64,000 nucleotides of DNA from CAVPCY01 sp963702525 (GTDB lineage Bacteria > Actinomycetota > Coriobacteriia > Anaerosomatales > PHET01): positions 62,001-126,000 of the forward strand of contig CAVPCY010000013.1 of NCBI GenBank assembly GCA_963702525.1, in the 5' to 3' direction. The notes beneath the pieces are model-generated. The model saw only the letters and a program-made list of their open reading frames with translations, did no database searches and had not been told where the DNA came from. The position numbers and the translations under genes were made by a program. Of the stretch, positions 8,162-15,895 are shown piece after piece (the first letter of the stretch is position 1; every line of letters begins with the position of its first letter).

Positions 8162-8186
8162 GAAGGCCGGGCGATGCCCGGCCTTC
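8162..8186. terminator. Strong hairpin between ferredoxin and convergent plsY
   Basis: An 11-bp perfect stem (GAAGGCCGGGC with GCCCGGCCTTC) closes a 3-nt loop, 25 bases after the ferredoxin stop and 25 bases before the end of convergent plsY. The symmetry suits termination from both sides. Confidence 0.75.
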
Positions 8187-8210
8187 TGCGTCTCGCATCG
8201 CCTTGCGGGT

Positions 8211-8912
8211 CTAGCCGCGGGGCCCCATGCGGTCGTTGACGTAGAGCTTTGGCTCCTTGCCCTGCAGCATCCCCACGAACCGCTTGTGGTGAGCCGCGTA
8301 GACGACCGCGCCCATCGCGAGCGCGAACGGCCAGTCCGGCGAGCCGAGCAGTATCGCTGCCACGGGCAGCGTGATCGCCGCGGCGACCTGCCCCGCCATC
8401 ATGTAGCGCGTGAGGGCGATGACGAGCAGCCCGACCACGACCACCGCGACGAAGTAGCGCCAGTCGTAGGCGAGTAGGGCACCCGCTCCGGTGGCCAGTC
8501 CCTTTCCGGTGCGCGTGAAGTGCCGCTTGATCAGCGCCATCCAGCACGAGTAGTTGTGGCCGAATACGCAGCCCGCCACGGCCGACATCGACATCGCTGC
8601 CACGAAGTGGAACTCCTGACCCATCTCCCAGATCTCGCCGGTCGGCACCACAAGAAGCGCCGGGGCCGTGAACATCAGGGTCTTGGCCGCGGCAACGGGG
8701 ACAAGTCCCTTGAAACCGTCGGCGAGCATGGCGACGACGAACCATCTCCACGACCCCGTTGAACGCCGCACGTTCATCGCGCCCACGTTGCCCGTCCCGT
8801 GCTGAGTCACGTCTTCGCCGGTGACGGCTTTCACGATGATGTAGGCGAAGGGAATCGAGCCCACGAGGTAGGCGAGCAGGAGCGACAGGGGGACCAGGTA
8901 CCACACGTTCAC
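8211..8912 (-). CDS. plsY: Acyl-phosphate:glycerol-3-phosphate acyltransferase PlsY
   Basis: Integral membrane enzyme that transfers an acyl group from acyl-phosphate to glycerol-3-phosphate, the first step of phosphatidic acid synthesis. The three PlsY motifs are visible: GSIPFAYIIVK with HGTGNVGAMNVRR, DGFKGLVPVAAAK, and GHNYSCW with RTGKGLATGAGALL. About 233 residues with several hydrophobic segments. It starts at a GTG one base after the stop of the lipid kinase; another in-frame GTG at 8921 would overlap that stop. The pair kinase-plsY on the minus strand joins two steps of phospholipid handling. Confidence 0.9.
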   Translation of the reverse strand: MNVWYLVPLSLLLAYLVGSIPFAYIIVKAVTGEDVTQHGTGNVGAMNVRRSTGSWRWFVVAMLADGFKGLVPVAAAKTLMFTAPALLVVPTGEIWEMGQEFHFVAAMSMSAVAGCVFGHNYSCWMALIKRHFTRTGKGLATGAGALLAYDWRYFVAVVVVGLLVIALTRYMMAGQVAAAITLPVAAILLGSPDWPFALAMGAVVYAAHHKRFVGMLQGKEPKLYVNDRMGPRG

Positions 8913-8913
8913 G

Positions 8914-9813
8914 TCAGCCACCTGCCGGAACGATGCACTCGATGGCCCCCGCCAGCATCGATATCTCGTAGCGGCTCTCCAGAAGGACCTCACCGTCTAT
9001 CTGCGCAGGGAGGCGCCTGTCGCAGTCGATGACGAGCGACGAATGGCGCGACATGTGGACCGGCTTCATCTTCGTGTGCTTGCCCGTGACGACGAAGGGG
9101 AGGCGCCAGAGTGCCTCGGGCAGCGAGAGTGGGTCGATCATGCAAACCTCGAACACGCCATCGTCAGGGCGGGCCTGGGGCGTGATGTAGAAACCGCCCC
9201 CATAGGTGGGCCCGTTCGTGACCGCTACGATCAACGTGTCGTGCTTCTCGGCAGCAGATCCGTCGAAAGAGATGTCGAGCGAGAACCCTTCGAGCTCGTT
9301 GAAGAGCACGTGCAGCAGCGCGGTGAGGTAGAGCCACAGTCCGGATCGGTGCTTGGTGACCTTGTACTCGACCGCCTTGGCGGTGACCTTGGCGTCCATG
9401 CCCGCCGCGAAGCTGTTGTTGAAGTAGACGCCGTTGCACAAGCCCACGTCGAAGCGCTTACGCACCCCGGTCGCCAGAGTCAGCGCGGCCTGTGCGAGGT
9501 CGTCGGGGACACCGAGAGTGCGACGGGTGTCGTTGCCCGAGCCGGTGGGCAGGAGGCCGAGGGCAGGACGGCGGGAGGCGTCGATGGCCATGAGTCCGTT
9601 GAGCACCTCGTGGACGGTCCCGTCACCGCCGGCTGCGACCACGACGTCGTACTCGGTGGCGTCCCGTGCGAGAGCCACTCCATCGCCCATGGCCGAAGTC
9701 TGCACCAAGTCGTGCGGCAGGTTCACGAGCAGCTGCTCGATGATGGGTATGAGCTTGGCGGTTTCGCCATGCTTCGCTTCGGGGTTGGCGATGACCAGTG
9801 TCGAGCCGTGCAC
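8914..9813 (-). CDS. Diacylglycerol/lipid kinase, DgkB/YegS family
   Basis: ATP-dependent lipid kinase of the DAGK catalytic domain family, 299 residues. Motifs: nucleotide-binding VVVAAGGDGTVHEVLNGL (about residues 60-77), LGLLPTGSGNDTRRTLG, and the C-terminal beta domain with NGPTYGGGFYITPQA and DGEVLLES. The GTG at 9813 is chosen because GGGGGAGG lies 8 bases upstream and the encoded start (STLVIANPEAK) matches the family's N terminus; the longer open frame upstream runs through the tRNA-Arg gene and is not coding. It is coupled to plsY and likely recycles diacylglycerol to phosphatidic acid. Confidence 0.88.
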   Translation of the reverse strand: MHGSTLVIANPEAKHGETAKLIPIIEQLLVNLPHDLVQTSAMGDGVALARDATEYDVVVAAGGDGTVHEVLNGLMAIDASRRPALGLLPTGSGNDTRRTLGVPDDLAQAALTLATGVRKRFDVGLCNGVYFNNSFAAGMDAKVTAKAVEYKVTKHRSGLWLYLTALLHVLFNELEGFSLDISFDGSAAEKHDTLIVAVTNGPTYGGGFYITPQARPDDGVFEVCMIDPLSLPEALWRLPFVVTGKHTKMKPVHMSRHSSLVIDCDRRLPAQIDGEVLLESRYEISMLAGAIECIVPAGG

Positions 9814-9926
9814 TGCTTCTGACCTCCCCCGGGAAAGACGCCGTAGAGCGTGGCAAGCATACCGCAGGCAGAGCCGTGTTGGTCGAGGTTGGCGGGTATG
9901 ATACAGTGCGTTGCCGCGCGACGCGT

Positions 9927-10002
9927 GCCCTCTTAGCTCAGTGGATAGAGCGTCTGCCTCCGGAGCAGAAGGTCGCAGGTTCGAATCCTGCAGAGGGCGC
10001 CA
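9927..10002 (+). tRNA. tRNA-Arg (anticodon CCG)
   Basis: Complete cloverleaf: acceptor GCCCTCT/AGAGGGC with discriminator G and encoded CCA, D-arm TAGCTCAGTGGATAGAGC, anticodon stem TCTGC/GCAGA around loop CTCCGGA (anticodon CCG, reading CGG), and T-arm GCAGGTTCGAATCCTGC. A terminator follows. Confidence 0.97.
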
Positions 10003-10016
10003 TATCACGACACGAG

Positions 10017-10048
10017 AAGAGGCCGGGCCCTGACGGGACCGGCCTCTT
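10017..10048. terminator. Terminator between tRNA-Arg and the convergent EF-G-like gene
   Basis: A 10-bp outer stem (AAGAGGCCGG with CCGGCCTCTT), with further pairing inside, is followed by TTC and TGTCT. It is the only space between the tRNA and the end of the convergent gene, so it probably works in both directions. Confidence 0.75.
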
Positions 10049-10070
10049 TCTGTCTGCGCGAACGGGTTCG

Positions 10071-12140
10071 CTAGTGTCCCTCTGCGCGCTCCTTCAGGTA
10101 CGTGTCGACGAGCTTCTTCTGCACGTCTCCGGGGACCTGCTCGTACCCTGTGATCGCGATCGTGTAGCTGCCGGTGCCGCTGGATAGCGCACGCAGGTGT
10201 GGCGAGTAGTGCACGACCTCGGCGTATGGTGCCTGGGCCTTGATGAGCTGCACTCCTGCGTCGGGGGCGTCCATGCCGAGAACGCGACCGCGAATGGAGC
10301 TGATATCGCCCATGACCGCGCCTGCGTAGGCGTCCGGCACCGTGATCTCGAGGGTGGCCATCGGCTCGAGGATCACGGCGTCAGCCTTCTCGGCGGCTGC
10401 GCGAAAGCCGATGCGCGCGGCGGTCTTGAACGCCATCTCGTTGCTGTCGACCGCGTGCATCGATCCGTCGTAGACCGCGACCTTGACGTCTTGTACCGGA
10501 TAGCCCGCTATCGCACCCGACGTCATCGTGTCCTGCACGCCCTTGTCGATCGCGACGATGTAGGGCTTGGAGATCTTGCCGCCCACGATCTCGTCCTTGA
10601 ACTCGTACCCGCCGCCAGGGTTGGGTTCGAGACGCAGCCAGCAGTCGGCGAACTGTCCCGACCCGCCCGTCTGCTTCTTGTGGCGTCCTTGCGCGGTCGC
10701 GCTCTTGCGAATCGTCTCCCGGTACGGGATGCGCAACTCGGTGAGCTCGGCCTCGACGTGGAAGCGCTCGTGCAGCCGCGAGATCACCACGTCGACCGCA
10801 GTGTCACCCATCGCCGAGACGATCGTCTGGTGGGTCTCCTCGTCGCGCCGCAGCTGGAGCGCCGGGTCCTCATCGACGATGGACTTGAGCGCCGTGCCCA
10901 GCTTGTCCTCATCGGCCTTCGTCTTGGCCACGATGGCGACCGGGAACAGCGGCTCGGGTAGCGGAAGCGCATCGAAGGCGATCCCACCCTTTGCCGACAG
11001 CGTGTCGTTGGTGGCGGTATCGGTGAGCTTCGGAAGCACGGCGATGTCGCCCGCCGGGACGGCATCCACGTCTGCGGTCTCCTTGCCGGTCATCTTGAAG
11101 ATGTGCGCGACGCGCTCCTTCTTGCCGGTACGGGAGTTCACCACCTCGGAGTTGGGCGTCAACGTGCCCGAGACGACCTTGATGAACGACATCCGGCCGA
11201 CGTAGGGGTCCGAGAGGGTCTTGAACACGTGGCCGGAGAAGTCGCCCGTGCTCGAGAACGGGACCTCTGTGCCGTCGGTCGTGCGCATGGGGCCGTGTGC
11301 GGTGGGCTCGGGGAAGAACGTGACGATCTCGTCCATCAGGTCCTCGACGCCTTGGAGCTTGAGCGCCGAGCCCACGAACACCGGGATGACCTTGCTCTCC
11401 GCGATGGCGAGCCCGAGCAGTTTCTCGAGGTCCTCCTGTGTCAACGGTTCGCCCTCGAGGTACTTCATCATCAAGTCGTCGTCGACCTCGGCGGTCTTGT
11501 CGGCGAGCTGCTCGCGGGCGGCCTCGGCCGCATCGGCATACTCGGCCGGTATGTCCTCGGTGTGTTCGCCATCGTCCTCATGGCGATAGGCCTTCATGCG
11601 GATGATGTCGACGACGCCGTGGAAGTCGGCCTCGGCGCCCATGGGGAGTTGTATCGGCACCACGCGGTCGCCGAACGTCGCGGTGAGCTTGGCGAGACAC
11701 GCGTCGAAGTCGGCGTGCTCCTTGTCCATCCGGTTGATGAAGACGGCTCTGGCGATACCCATCTGCCCGGCGATCTTCCACAGGCGTTCCGTCTGGACCT
11801 GCGGACCGGCGACCGCGTCGACGACGAACAGCGCCATCTCGGCGGCCTCCATACCGGCGATCGCATCAGCAACGAAGTCGGCGTACCCGGGCGTGTCGAT
11901 CACATTGATCTTCACACCATCGTGGACCACCGGTGCGAGCGAGAGGTTGAGAGAGAACGAGCGCTTCATCTCCTCGGGGTCGTAGTCGAGGGTCGAGTGA
12001 CCCCCATCGACACTGCCGAGTCGTTTCGTGGCGCCGGACAGATGAAGCATCGCCTCCGCGAGCGAGGTCTTTCCCGCACCGCCGTGTCCGACTAGGACGA
12101 CGTTGCGGACCTTGTCAGTGCTTGGTGCTCCCAAGTACAT
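10071..12140 (-). CDS. EF-G-like translation GTPase (FusA paralogue)
   Basis: A 689-residue GTPase with the full domain set of elongation factor G: G domain with P-loop GHGGAGKTS (residues 18-26) in place of the canonical AHIDAGKTT, DTPGYADF and NRMDKEHADF; domain II; and EF-G domains III-V (RKSATAQGRHKKQTGGSGQF, EPMATLEITVPDAYAGAVMGDI). The altered P-loop and weak domain II place it in the EF-G-like/EF-G2 group found beside a normal fusA in many actinobacteria and other phyla, rather than the housekeeping factor. The ATG has a strong AAGGAGG site, and a palindrome lies in its leader. Exact role (translocation under stress, recycling) is not established for this group. Confidence 0.85.
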   Translation of the reverse strand: MYLGAPSTDKVRNVVLVGHGGAGKTSLAEAMLHLSGATKRLGSVDGGHSTLDYDPEEMKRSFSLNLSLAPVVHDGVKINVIDTPGYADFVADAIAGMEAAEMALFVVDAVAGPQVQTERLWKIAGQMGIARAVFINRMDKEHADFDACLAKLTATFGDRVVPIQLPMGAEADFHGVVDIIRMKAYRHEDDGEHTEDIPAEYADAAEAAREQLADKTAEVDDDLMMKYLEGEPLTQEDLEKLLGLAIAESKVIPVFVGSALKLQGVEDLMDEIVTFFPEPTAHGPMRTTDGTEVPFSSTGDFSGHVFKTLSDPYVGRMSFIKVVSGTLTPNSEVVNSRTGKKERVAHIFKMTGKETADVDAVPAGDIAVLPKLTDTATNDTLSAKGGIAFDALPLPEPLFPVAIVAKTKADEDKLGTALKSIVDEDPALQLRRDEETHQTIVSAMGDTAVDVVISRLHERFHVEAELTELRIPYRETIRKSATAQGRHKKQTGGSGQFADCWLRLEPNPGGGYEFKDEIVGGKISKPYIVAIDKGVQDTMTSGAIAGYPVQDVKVAVYDGSMHAVDSNEMAFKTAARIGFRAAAEKADAVILEPMATLEITVPDAYAGAVMGDISSIRGRVLGMDAPDAGVQLIKAQAPYAEVVHYSPHLRALSSGTGSYTIAITGYEQVPGDVQKKLVDTYLKERAEGH

Positions 12141-12158
12141 CGCCTCCTTGGTGAGTAA

Positions 12159-12180
12159 CGCGCCACAACGTCGTGGCGCG
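12159..12180. repeat. 22-bp near-perfect palindrome in the leader of the EF-G-like gene
   Basis: CGCGCCAC (12159-12166) and GTGGCGCG (12173-12180) flank AACGTC, so the 22 bases are palindromic except for one opposed pair. It lies 19-40 bases before the EF-G-like start, between that gene and the divergent cyclophilin, and could be a protein operator or an RNA hairpin beside the ribosome site. Confidence 0.6.
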
Positions 12181-12233
12181 CACGTAAGCGACGCGGGAAG
12201 GATGGCCCCACCCGCGGGTCCCTCTTCGCAGAC

Positions 12234-12239
12234 AGTCTA
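12234..12239 (-). promoter_or_regulatory. Probable -10 box for the EF-G-like gene
   Basis: On the minus strand this reads GTAGACT, the same -10 form seen before other genes here. It lies about 95 bases before the start codon. No convincing -35 is seen. Confidence 0.35.
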
Positions 12240-12269
12240 CCCCGAAAGCGCGGCCTCCGACGCACCTTC

Positions 12270-12298
12270 TTACCACTGCGGGCATCGGCTGGTAGAAT
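12270..12298 (+). promoter_or_regulatory. Promoter for the cyclophilin gene
   Basis: TTACCA (12270-12275), 17-base spacer, TAGAAT (12293-12298); ribosome site GAAGGAGG follows at 12341. Confidence 0.6.
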
Positions 12299-12358
12299 GC
12301 CACGAGCGTTCCCGCACATTCGGCGCCGCCTTGGCGCATCGAAGGAGGTTGCCTGCTC

Positions 12359-13067
12359 GTGAACGGCCGCACCACGTACGTTTCTCGCCGCACTCGTGGC
12401 TTTGCTGGTGGCAGGGGCGTTCGCCGTGAGCGGGTGTTCGTCGGCCGAGCAGCCTGCCACGACGAAGCCGGCCTCAGAGCAGCCAGCCGCCGACACCCAG
12501 CCCGTCGAGCAGCCCGCCACCAACTCGCAGGGGGAAACCTTGTATACGCCAGCCTACGTACCCAACGGAAACGAGACGGCCACCTTCAAGACCAGCAAGG
12601 GCGTGGTCGTCGTGAAGCTCTTCGGCAAGGACGCCCCGATCCACGTTGGCAACTTCGTCGAGCTTGTGCGCAAGGGCTTCTACGACAAGACAAAGTTCCA
12701 CCGCTACGAGCCGGGCTTCGTGGTTCAGGGCGGCGATCCGCAGACGCAGTCGCTGACCTCCGAGCAAGTGGAGCAGGCGGTGAAGACCGGCAACCCGCCG
12801 CTTGGCACGGGTGGGCCGGGCTATGTGATCAAGGGCGAGTTCGACCCGTCCGTGAACCCGAACAAGCACGTCAAGGGCGCGCTCGGTATGGCGCGCACGA
12901 ACGATCCGGACTCGGCGGGCTCCCAGTTCTACTTCGCGCTTGAGCCGCTCGCTGCGCTTGATGGGCAGTACACGGTGTTTGGAACCATCACCCAGGGCCA
13001 GGATGTCGCGGACCAGTTGCGCGTCGGCGATACCATCGAGTCGGTCACCATCGACAACGCGAACTAG
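12359..13067 (+). CDS. Cyclophilin-type peptidyl-prolyl isomerase lipoprotein (frameshift in signal peptide)
   Basis: Extracytoplasmic peptidyl-prolyl cis-trans isomerase attached by a lipid. The cyclophilin domain has KFHRYEPGFVVQGGDP and SAGSQFYFALEP. The GTG at 12359 sits behind GAAGGAGG and begins MNGRTTYV; the lipoprotein signal (LVALLVAGAFAVSGC, lipobox SGC) is in the next frame. Dropping one T from TTT at 12381-12383 joins them into a standard signal peptide and a 235-residue protein. As written, the strong start leads into a wrong frame, and the isomerase frame has only a weak GTG at 12396. A consensus error is the likely cause. After the lipidated Cys comes a Glu/Pro/Ala-rich linker. 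Confidence 0.88.
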
Positions 13068-13089
13068 GCGAACCGAGCAGATACGACCA

Positions 13090-14451
13090 GTGGACCAGTC
13101 GAAGTACCAAGAAGCACAACATGCCTACGACACGGGCGACTTCCGCACTGCCGCGAAGTCGTTCTTGGCTTCGGCGGGCAAGGGCGCGGCCGGTAACGGC
13201 AGCGCCTATCACATGGCGGGCAACTCGCTCATGCGCCTGCGCCGGTATCAAGATGCGGTGACGGTCTACGGACACGCGCTCAGGGACGAGACCTACGACA
13301 AGCGCGGTTCTGTCGAGGCGAACCTGGGCGCCGCCTACGTCGCTTTGGGTGAGTACGCCGAGGCGGTCAAGGCCTACGAGGCCGCCATCGACGAGCCCGA
13401 CTATCCGACGCCCTACCGCGCCTACCAGGGGATGGCCGCCGCACTCGTGGAGCGGGGCAGGATCGAGGACGCTGCCGTCGCCTACCGCCGCGCGGCTCTC
13501 GACACGGCGAACCCGGATCCCGGCAAGGCGCTGGTCAACCTGGGGCTGTGCTTCATGGCACTGGGCAGACCTGAGGACGCCGTCGAGGCATATCAGGCTG
13601 CGTTGGGCTTCGATGACTACCAGGGTCGGGGCAAGGCGCTCGCCAACATCGGCCAGGCGTATGCCGCGATGGGGGCGTACGACGAGGCGGTGCGCGCGTT
13701 CGAGAAGGCTACGCAGCTGCACGGCCACAAGCTGAACGCTGCTGCCCAGAAGGCCTACGATGACGCTCGTGCGGCGGCACGGCCGCCCGTGGAGACGGTG
13801 GAGGGCTGGGAGACCGGCGAGATCGGCATCGATCAGGCGCAGCCCACAGGATGGGACCAGGGCGAGCTGCAGGCACTCGCCGATGATGCCGTGTCGGATG
13901 CGGAGCCGGTGCGAGACGAGTTGCGTGCGGAGCAGGCTGCCGCCGCGTTGGGGATGGGTGACGAAGAGGCCGTGACCGAATTCTTCGCGCTCACTGAGGA
14001 CGAGATGCGGGCTCGGGATCGTGAGGCGCGTCGAGCCGATCGAGAGCAGAAGCGCTCCTCAGTCAGCTGGGTGAGGATCGCGATCGTGTCCGCCGTGGTG
14101 TTCGTGTTGTTCTCGGCGCTGTTCGGCGGGCTGTACTGGTTGGGGTTCGGCTGGCCCACTCAAGCAGCTGCCGTCAAGGGGCTGATCGCATCGTATGCCG
14201 AGGGACAGCCGGTGGAGCAGTACTGGGTCGCAGTCCCGGGCAAGGACGTTGCACGCGAGATGGCCAAGATCCCGCCGGTCAAGACGTTCTCTGTGGACTC
14301 CGTCGATCGCGGTCGTACGAGTTCGACGGCGTACGTCACCATCACGCCTGAGAAAGGCGCTCCACTGCGCTATACGATCACCCTGTCGCGCGAGGGCGTG
14401 GGGTGGAAAGTGACCGGTGTGGAGAACGATTGGCGTTCCACGGGCGGCTGA
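13090..14451 (+). CDS. TPR-repeat membrane protein
   Basis: A 453-residue protein of unrecognised function. Residues 1-225 hold five to six tetratricopeptide repeats (for example AYVALGEYAEAVKAYEAAI, LCFMALGRPEDAVEAYQAAL, AYAAMGAYDEAVRAFEKA). An acidic, Glu-rich linker follows, then a basic stretch (DREARRADREQKR), one transmembrane helix (WVRIAIVSAVVFVLFSALFGG), and about 110 residues outside with no motif I know. Topology would place the repeats in the cytoplasm. It follows the cyclophilin by 22 bases, so co-transcription is likely. Role is unknown; the TPR array suggests assembly of partners at the membrane. Confidence 0.7.
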   Translation: MDQSKYQEAQHAYDTGDFRTAAKSFLASAGKGAAGNGSAYHMAGNSLMRLRRYQDAVTVYGHALRDETYDKRGSVEANLGAAYVALGEYAEAVKAYEAAIDEPDYPTPYRAYQGMAAALVERGRIEDAAVAYRRAALDTANPDPGKALVNLGLCFMALGRPEDAVEAYQAALGFDDYQGRGKALANIGQAYAAMGAYDEAVRAFEKATQLHGHKLNAAAQKAYDDARAAARPPVETVEGWETGEIGIDQAQPTGWDQGELQALADDAVSDAEPVRDELRAEQAAAALGMGDEEAVTEFFALTEDEMRARDREARRADREQKRSSVSWVRIAIVSAVVFVLFSALFGGLYWLGFGWPTQAAAVKGLIASYAEGQPVEQYWVAVPGKDVAREMAKIPPVKTFSVDSVDRGRTSSTAYVTITPEKGAPLRYTITLSREGVGWKVTGVENDWRSTGG

Positions 14452-14491
14452 TGCAGCCGCTCGTCTGTTGTCGGCGATGGAAGGAACACGA

Positions 14492-14896
14492 GTGGAACAG
14501 AGCACATACCTGATGATCAAGCCGGATGCCGTCGCCCGCGGCCTCGTGGGGCGCATCATCGGGCGCTTCGAGGATGCCGGTCTCAGGCTTGAACGCCTCG
14601 AGTACGGGATGGTCACGCCTCAGCAGGCTGCGGCGAACTACGCGGAGCATGAGGGCAAGCCGTTCTATGAGGGACTGGTCGCCTACATCACCTCCGGGCC
14701 TGTCGTGAAGATGGTCGTGAGCGGCCCCAACGCAGTCGCCGTGTGTCGCAAGCTCATGGGTGTCACGAATCCTGCCGACGCTGCGCCGGGAACCATCCGC
14801 GGTGACTTCGGCCTGATCATGGACGCGAACGTGATCCACGGGTCGGATTCGCCCGAATCCGCCGAGCGCGAGATCGCCATCTTCTTCGGCGACTGA
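14492..14896 (+). CDS. ndk: Nucleoside diphosphate kinase
   Basis: Phosphate exchange between nucleoside tri- and diphosphates through a phospho-histidine. Full length, 134 residues. Seen: YLMIKPDAVARGLVGRII, the Arg/Lys phosphate-binding MVVSGPNAVA, and the active site NVIHGSDSPESAEREI with the catalytic His. The GTG at 14492 is chosen because GGAAGGA lies 6 bases upstream; ATG 14477 is in frame but that site would then be inside the gene. It is followed by a strong terminator and seems to end the cyclophilin-TPR-ndk unit. Confidence 0.95.
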   Translation: MEQSTYLMIKPDAVARGLVGRIIGRFEDAGLRLERLEYGMVTPQQAAANYAEHEGKPFYEGLVAYITSGPVVKMVVSGPNAVAVCRKLMGVTNPADAAPGTIRGDFGLIMDANVIHGSDSPESAEREIAIFFGD

Positions 14897-14938
14897 TTGC
14901 CGAGAGCGTCGAGCGCTGGTTCGCATCGGTCACCATAG

Positions 14939-14967
14939 GGGCCGTCGCACTCAAGGTGCGGCGGCCC
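14939..14967 (+). terminator. Terminator after ndk
   Basis: A 12-bp stem with one G-T pair (GGGCCGTCGCAC with GTGCGGCGGCCC), a 5-nt loop, then TTC. Confidence 0.7.
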
Positions 14968-15060
14968 TTCGTGACCCCCTTGGCAAGTGCGAAGTAAGCC
15001 GTAGGCAACCGCCGTCGTGACAGGGTGGCTCAAGTCACCGATCGACGAGGAGCGAACACG

Positions 15061-15723
15061 ATGGAGCCCACGTACCCTCGAAGCGGCGAATGTCCCCGCG
15101 AGCTGCTGCTGCAGGGCCAGACTCAGTCACTGACCGACGAGGCGCTTCTTTCCGTGCTGGTTGGAGAGACAGGGGCAGCCGGCGTGGGCCGCCTGCTGAG
15201 ACATCAGCCTGTCGCGCAGGGTCTTTGGCGGATGGATGCCGAGGAGCTGATCTCCTTGGAAGGGGTCGGGCCCGCACGCGCGGCGAGGATACTGGCCGTG
15301 CTGGAGATGAGCCGCAGGGCGTCGGGGCCGTGTGAGGATAGGCGACCCACGATCTCCACTCCGGACGATGTCGCCGCCCTGTGCTCGCCTCACCTGAGGG
15401 GGCTCGATCGCGAGCACTTCTGGACCCTCGCTCTCAACACCAAGAACAGGCTTCTGCGCGTCATCGAGGTGTCCGTTGGGTCGCTCAATGCCTCGATCGT
15501 GCACCCGCGAGAGCTGTTCAAGGATGCGGTGCGCGTCTCGGCGGCCTCGGTCGTCGTGGTCCACAACCACCCGAGCGGCGATCCCACTCCCAGCGGAGCC
15601 GACATCCAGCTCACCCGTCGGCTCGTGAAGGCGGGGGACGTGCTGGGGGTCGAGGTCCTCGACCACGTGGTGCTGGGAGACGGGGGCGCCCACGCCAGCC
15701 TGCGTGACCTCGGGCTGATGTGA
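15061..15723 (+). CDS. radC: RadC family protein (JAB/MPN domain)
   Basis: A 220-residue RadC/YeeS protein. The N-terminal helix-hairpin-helix region (SLEGVGPARAARILAVLEM) precedes the JAMM metalloprotease-type domain with HNHPSGDPTPSGADIQLT, which carries the His-x-His...Asp zinc site. The historical link to DNA repair is not supported by later work and the true function is unclear. The ATG at 15061 has GAGGAG nearby. It stands directly before the mreB operon, a common arrangement in Firmicutes and Actinobacteria, but a promoter and hairpin lie between them. Confidence 0.92.
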   Translation: MEPTYPRSGECPRELLLQGQTQSLTDEALLSVLVGETGAAGVGRLLRHQPVAQGLWRMDAEELISLEGVGPARAARILAVLEMSRRASGPCEDRRPTISTPDDVAALCSPHLRGLDREHFWTLALNTKNRLLRVIEVSVGSLNASIVHPRELFKDAVRVSAASVVVVHNHPSGDPTPSGADIQLTRRLVKAGDVLGVEVLDHVVLGDGGAHASLRDLGLM

Positions 15724-15765
15724 GGCGAGGGCACCGCCACTGCCAGTGGGTTTGCTTTGCGCTGT

Positions 15766-15773
15766 GCTAGACT
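15766..15773 (+). promoter_or_regulatory. Extended -10 box upstream of mreB
   Basis: TGCTAGACT form, with TAGACT at 15768-15773, 43 bases after the radC stop. No good -35. The same nonamer occurs at the lepA and rpsT promoters. Confidence 0.45.
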
Positions 15774-15792
15774 GCAGGGCGCATTGCGAACG

Positions 15793-15827
15793 ACCGACCC
15801 GGCCACCACAGGTCAAGGGTCGGTTTT
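15793..15827 (+). terminator. Terminator or attenuator upstream of mreB
   Basis: An 8-bp stem (ACCGACCC with GGGTCGGT) with a 16-nt loop followed by a T-run. It lies after the -10 box at 15768 and before the mreB start, so it may end radC transcription or attenuate mreB. Confidence 0.6.
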
Positions 15828-15895
15828 GGCATGCGGCGCCTGTGCCGGCGGCAGCGCCGGGGCATCAGGCCGCGCCGAAGGGAGAGACTGCGACT

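Noticed and set aside
9814..10008. N-terminal extension of the lipid kinase
   Set aside because: The open frame continues upstream, but it runs through the tRNA-Arg gene and the strong ribosome site lies before GTG 9813.
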